Source: Gammaproteobacteria bacterium (lineage in GTDB: Bacteria; Pseudomonadota; Gammaproteobacteria; Pseudomonadales; Pseudohongiellaceae). Taken from it: 6,685 nt of DNA. Location: contig JAESUV010000220.1 of assembly GCA_016762975.1 (NCBI GenBank), positions 7,859-14,543 on the forward strand. The letters are read 5' to 3'. Positions 3,793 to 6,685 of this stretch are shown here, in pieces. Under the pieces are notes generated by a model, which saw only the letters and a list, made by a program, of their open reading frames with translations, had not been told where the DNA came from and made no database searches. Position 1 is the stretch's first letter, and each line of letters begins with the position of its first letter. A program made the translations under genes and the position numbers.

Positions 3793-5262
3793 ATGATTAA
3801 TAGTACTGTCGCCGAGATTTCCGCCGCTTTGGCTGCGGGCGACATCTCCAGTGTTGAAATTACACAGGCTTATTTGGATCGCATCGCCACTCTCAACGGC
3901 GAACTCAATGCCTTCATTACTGTGTGCGAAGATTCCGCTCTCGAGCAGGCAAAAGCTGCAGACGAAGCACGCGCGAATGGGAACGAGAGTCCGCTACTCG
4001 GAATCCCGTTGGCGCATAAAGATATATTCTGTACCAAGGATATTCTGACCACCTGCGGTTCACGCATGTTGCACAACTTTGTCTCCCCCTACAATGCAAC
4101 CGTCGTAGAACGCTTCAATGACGCTGGCACCGTATTGTTAGGCAAAACCAACATGGATGAATTCGCGATGGGTTCCTCCAACGAGACCAGTTTCTTTGGT
4201 GACGTGAAGAACCCTTGGAATACCGAATATGTACCAGGTGGTTCCTCAGGCGGATCAGCCGCAGCCGTTGCAGCCGACCTGTGCGCCATGGCGACAGGCA
4301 CCGATACCGGTGGCTCGATTCGACAGCCTGCTGCATTCTGTGGGATAACCGGGATGAAGCCGAGTTACGGTCGTGTATCTCGCTGGGGGATGATTGCTTT
4401 CGCCTCTAGCCTCGATCAGGCCGGCCCGCTAGCGAAAAGCGCCGAAGATGCCGCCCTGATGTTGAATGTTATGTCAGGTTTGGACAAGAAAGACTCCACT
4501 AGTATCGATAGACCGGCCGAAGATTTCACCGCCTCTCTCAATCAATCCTTAAAGGGAGTACGCATCGGTGTTCCAAAGCAGCACTTCGCAAAGGGCTTAA
4601 GTATTGAGGTAGAGCAAGCTGTTCGCGATGCACTCGCCGAATACGAAAAGCTGGGCGCCGTAATCAAGGAAGTGGATTTAACGAATAGCCACCTCTCTGT
4701 CTCTGCCTACTATGTAATCGCTCCAGCAGAAGCATCGGCCAACCTCTCGCGTTTCGATGGCGTGCGTTATGGCTATCGCTGTGAAGACCCTGTTGATCTT
4801 GAAGACATGTACAAGAGAACACGCAGCGAAGGCTTCGGTGAAGAAGTGAAGCGCCGCATCATGATTGGCACCTATGCCCTATCGGCTGGTTTTTACGATG
4901 CCTACTACCGTAAAGCACAGCAGATTCGTCGCCTGATAGCGGATGATTTCGATAGAGCCTTTACGGACGTCGACGTTATCATCGGCCCAACATCACCGCA
5001 TACTGCATTCAAACTAGGATCAAAGAGCGACCCAGTTTCGATGTACCTAGAAGACATCTATACCATCGCGGTTAACCTAGCCGGACTGCCTGCCGCTTCT
5101 ATTCCGGTCGGCATGGCTAACGGCCTACCTATGGGCATGCAGATAATCGGCAAATACTTTGATGAGGCGAAGATCCTCAATGTGGCTCACCAGTTCCAGC
5201 AGCACACCGATTGGCATAAGCAGAAAGCGACAGCGATAGTAGCTGCTAGCGGGGAGTCATAA
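3793..5262 (+). CDS. gatA: Asp/Glu-tRNA amidotransferase subunit A
   Basis: Amidase-signature subunit that hydrolyses glutamine to ammonia, which is channelled to GatB for amidation of Asp-tRNA(Asn) and/or Glu-tRNA(Gln). The 489 residues are full length for the family. The Ser-cisSer-Lys triad is intact: Lys76 in AHKD, Ser151 in the VPGGSSGGSAAAV block (147-159) and nucleophile Ser175 in TGTDTGGSIRQPA (168-180). These line up with K79/S154/S178 of the S. aureus enzyme. Other family blocks are LGKTNMDEFAMGSSNE (116-131), PSYGRVSRWGM, YYVIAPAEASANLSRFDGVRYGYR and GTYALSAGFYDAYY. The ATG at 3793 has only a weak ribosome site (GGA, eight bases upstream). gatB follows after two bases. In bacteria that keep GlnRS the complex mainly makes Asn-tRNA(Asn); which applies here cannot be told from this window. 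Confidence 0.98.
   Translation: MINSTVAEISAALAAGDISSVEITQAYLDRIATLNGELNAFITVCEDSALEQAKAADEARANGNESPLLGIPLAHKDIFCTKDILTTCGSRMLHNFVSPYNATVVERFNDAGTVLLGKTNMDEFAMGSSNETSFFGDVKNPWNTEYVPGGSSGGSAAAVAADLCAMATGTDTGGSIRQPAAFCGITGMKPSYGRVSRWGMIAFASSLDQAGPLAKSAEDAALMLNVMSGLDKKDSTSIDRPAEDFTASLNQSLKGVRIGVPKQHFAKGLSIEVEQAVRDALAEYEKLGAVIKEVDLTNSHLSVSAYYVIAPAEASANLSRFDGVRYGYRCEDPVDLEDMYKRTRSEGFGEEVKRRIMIGTYALSAGFYDAYYRKAQQIRRLIADDFDRAFTDVDVIIGPTSPHTAFKLGSKSDPVSMYLEDIYTIAVNLAGLPAASIPVGMANGLPMGMQIIGKYFDEAKILNVAHQFQQHTDWHKQKATAIVAASGES
5251..5256 (+). promoter_or_regulatory. gatB ribosome-binding site inside the end of gatA
   Basis: GGGGAG, eight bases before the gatB ATG at 5265, lies within the last codons of gatA. 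It is stronger than the gatA site and supports coupled, stoichiometric translation of the two subunits. Confidence 0.8.
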
Positions 5263-5264
5263 TC

Positions 5265-6685
5265 ATGGAATGGGAAACAGTCATAGGCTTAGAAGTTCAC
5301 GTCTCTCTATCCACGAAGTCAAAATTATTCTCGGGCAGCTCCACCGAATTCGGTGCACCGCCTAACACCCAGGCAAGTATTTTCGACTGCGCCCTACCCG
5401 GCACGCTGCCAGTTTTCAATGAAGAAGCGCTAAGAATGGCGGTTCGTTTTGGCGTTGCGATAGGCGCCGAAATTGGCAAGCGATCCGTTTTTGATCGCAA
5501 GAACTACTTCTATCCCGACTTACCCAAGGGATATCAAGTGACCCAGCTGGATTTCCCAACTGTGGGCAAGGGCGCCTTAAGCATCACTCTCGCCGACGGT
5601 AGCGAGAAGGTTATCGGTATTACACGCGCACATATCGAAGAGAATGCAGGCAAATCGCTGCATGAAGAATTCAGCGGCATGACTGGAATCGATCTAAATC
5701 GTGCCGGTGAGCCTCTGTTAGAAATAGTCTCCGAACCAGAGATCACTTGCGCGGAAGAAGCGGTCGCCTACCTGAAGAAGCTCCACACTATCATTCGTTA
5801 TCTGGACATCTCAGATGCGATCATGGCGCAAGGTTCCATGCGCTGCGACGTTAACGTCTCGATACGCCGCATCGGTGAGACTGAACTTGGCACCAGAGCC
5901 GAAATCAAGAACATCAATTCATTTCGCTTTGTGGAAAAGGCAATCCACTCCGAGGTAGCACGCCAGCGGGAAATCCTAGAAGACGGCGGAAGAATCATTC
6001 AAGAAACTCGACGCTACAACGCCGACAAAGACGAGACAACGTCGATGCGCAGCAAGGAAGTGGCAAATGACTACCGCTACTTTCCCGAACCGGACCTACT
6101 GCCCGTTGTAATCGATGACGAATACATCGCTGCCGTTAGGGCGCAGCTTCCAGAACTCCCGGATGCGCGAGAGGCGCGCTTCATTAAAGAATATTCACTG
6201 AGCAATTACGATGCCGGTGTCCTCGTGAGTAGCCGTGAACTGGCGGAGTACTATGAAATTGTCGCGAGAGCTAGCGGCGATTCAAAACTCGCCGCGAACT
6301 GGGTCAGCCAAGATCTCCTGGGCATGCTCAACAAGAACAACTGGGAAATTGCAGAATCACCCATTCAGGCTGAGCGCCTAGCAACTCTGATAATTCGCAT
6401 CAAGGACAACACGATCTCCGGCAAGATTGCCAAGACGGTGTTCGAGACCATGATCAATGATGAATCAGCTGTGGACGCAATCATCGAGTCGAAGGGTCTA
6501 AAGCAGGTTACCGACTCCGGAGAGATCGAGGCGCTCGTGCTTGAGGTAATCGAGAAAAACCCTTCACAGGTACAGCAATACAAGGACGGTAAGGAGCAGG
6601 TAATCGGTTTTCTTGTTGGTCAGTGTATGCAGCTATCGAAGGGGAAAGCCAACCCAGCTCAGGTAAACGAGTTACTTAGAGAGAA
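5265..6685 (+). CDS. gatB: Asp/Glu-tRNA amidotransferase subunit B, lacking the extreme C-terminus
   Basis: The kinase/transamidase subunit that phosphorylates the tRNA-bound Asp or Glu and amidates it with ammonia from GatA. I translated 473 codons without a stop; the frame runs off the right edge, probably fewer than 12 residues short. The cradle domain comes first (about 1-290) with GLEVHVSL (8-15, metal-binding-type Glu10 and His12), ALPGTLPVFN (43-52), FDRKNYFYPDLPKGYQ (76-91), HIEENAGKSLHE (123-134), NRAGEPLLEIVSEP, and GSMRCDVNVSIR and AEIKNINSFRF further on. The helical and YqeY-like tRNA-binding tail follows, with RIKDNTISGKIAK, KGLKQVTDSG and KGKANPAQVNELL at the end. One deviation: Asn127 stands where I expect Asp in the EEDAGK motif. 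ATG at 5265, two bases after gatA. Confidence 0.97.
   Translation, partial: MEWETVIGLEVHVSLSTKSKLFSGSSTEFGAPPNTQASIFDCALPGTLPVFNEEALRMAVRFGVAIGAEIGKRSVFDRKNYFYPDLPKGYQVTQLDFPTVGKGALSITLADGSEKVIGITRAHIEENAGKSLHEEFSGMTGIDLNRAGEPLLEIVSEPEITCAEEAVAYLKKLHTIIRYLDISDAIMAQGSMRCDVNVSIRRIGETELGTRAEIKNINSFRFVEKAIHSEVARQREILEDGGRIIQETRRYNADKDETTSMRSKEVANDYRYFPEPDLLPVVIDDEYIAAVRAQLPELPDAREARFIKEYSLSNYDAGVLVSSRELAEYYEIVARASGDSKLAANWVSQDLLGMLNKNNWEIAESPIQAERLATLIIRIKDNTISGKIAKTVFETMINDESAVDAIIESKGLKQVTDSGEIEALVLEVIEKNPSQVQQYKDGKEQVIGFLVGQCMQLSKGKANPAQVNELLRE

Noticed and set aside
4089..4336. Minus-strand open frames opposite gatA
   Set aside because: They are antisense to the conserved amidase-signature region and carry no independent coding signals.

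Overview
This 6,685-base window is a chromosomal housekeeping region of a gammaproteobacterium. It holds two divergent operons. The leftward one encodes cell-shape proteins in the order mreB-mreC-mreD-maf. The rightward one is gatC-gatA-gatB, the tRNA-dependent amidotransferase. The same divergent arrangement is known from Pseudomonas and its relatives. MreB (347 aa) and MreD (162 aa) match the lengths I recall for gammaproteobacterial orthologues, and the protein sequences read as ordinary members of their families. By eye the G+C content is a little over 50%, lower than in typical Pseudomonas. I would guess a marine or environmental relative in the Pseudomonadales/Cellvibrionales neighbourhood; the genus cannot be named from this window.

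Left half (1-3013, minus strand): the first 104 codons of a Maf-type nucleotide pyrophosphatase (runs off the left edge), then mreD, mreC and mreB. Going along the transcript, mreB is separated from mreC by a 153-bp spacer, while mreC/mreD and mreD/maf are separated by only 8-9 bases. The mreB-mreC spacer carries an extended -10 promoter candidate and two back-to-back hairpins. mreC appears to start at TTG, overlapping an 8-codon mini-ORF that has a better ribosome-binding site.

Centre (3014-3437): a 424-bp divergent regulatory region. It contains a 14-bp palindrome, a long interrupted hairpin with 10-bp perfect outer arms, a consensus TATAAT promoter for gatC overlapping an opposite-strand TATACT, and a gatC leader of about 180 nt. 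That leader has a hairpin near its 5' end and an imperfect 43-nt tandem direct repeat.

Right half (3438-6685, plus strand): gatC (95 aa), gatA (489 aa) and gatB (473 residues visible, lacking only the extreme C-terminus). The three subunits form GatCAB, which amidates mischarged Glu-tRNA(Gln) and/or Asp-tRNA(Asn). MreB, MreC and MreD act together at the inner membrane to guide lateral wall synthesis, and Maf is a nucleotide house-cleaning enzyme.

I see no mobile element, CRISPR array, tRNA, rRNA or accessory system, and no new protein system. What merits a second look is the non-coding DNA: the divergent control region with its leader repeat, and the mreB-mreC spacer.
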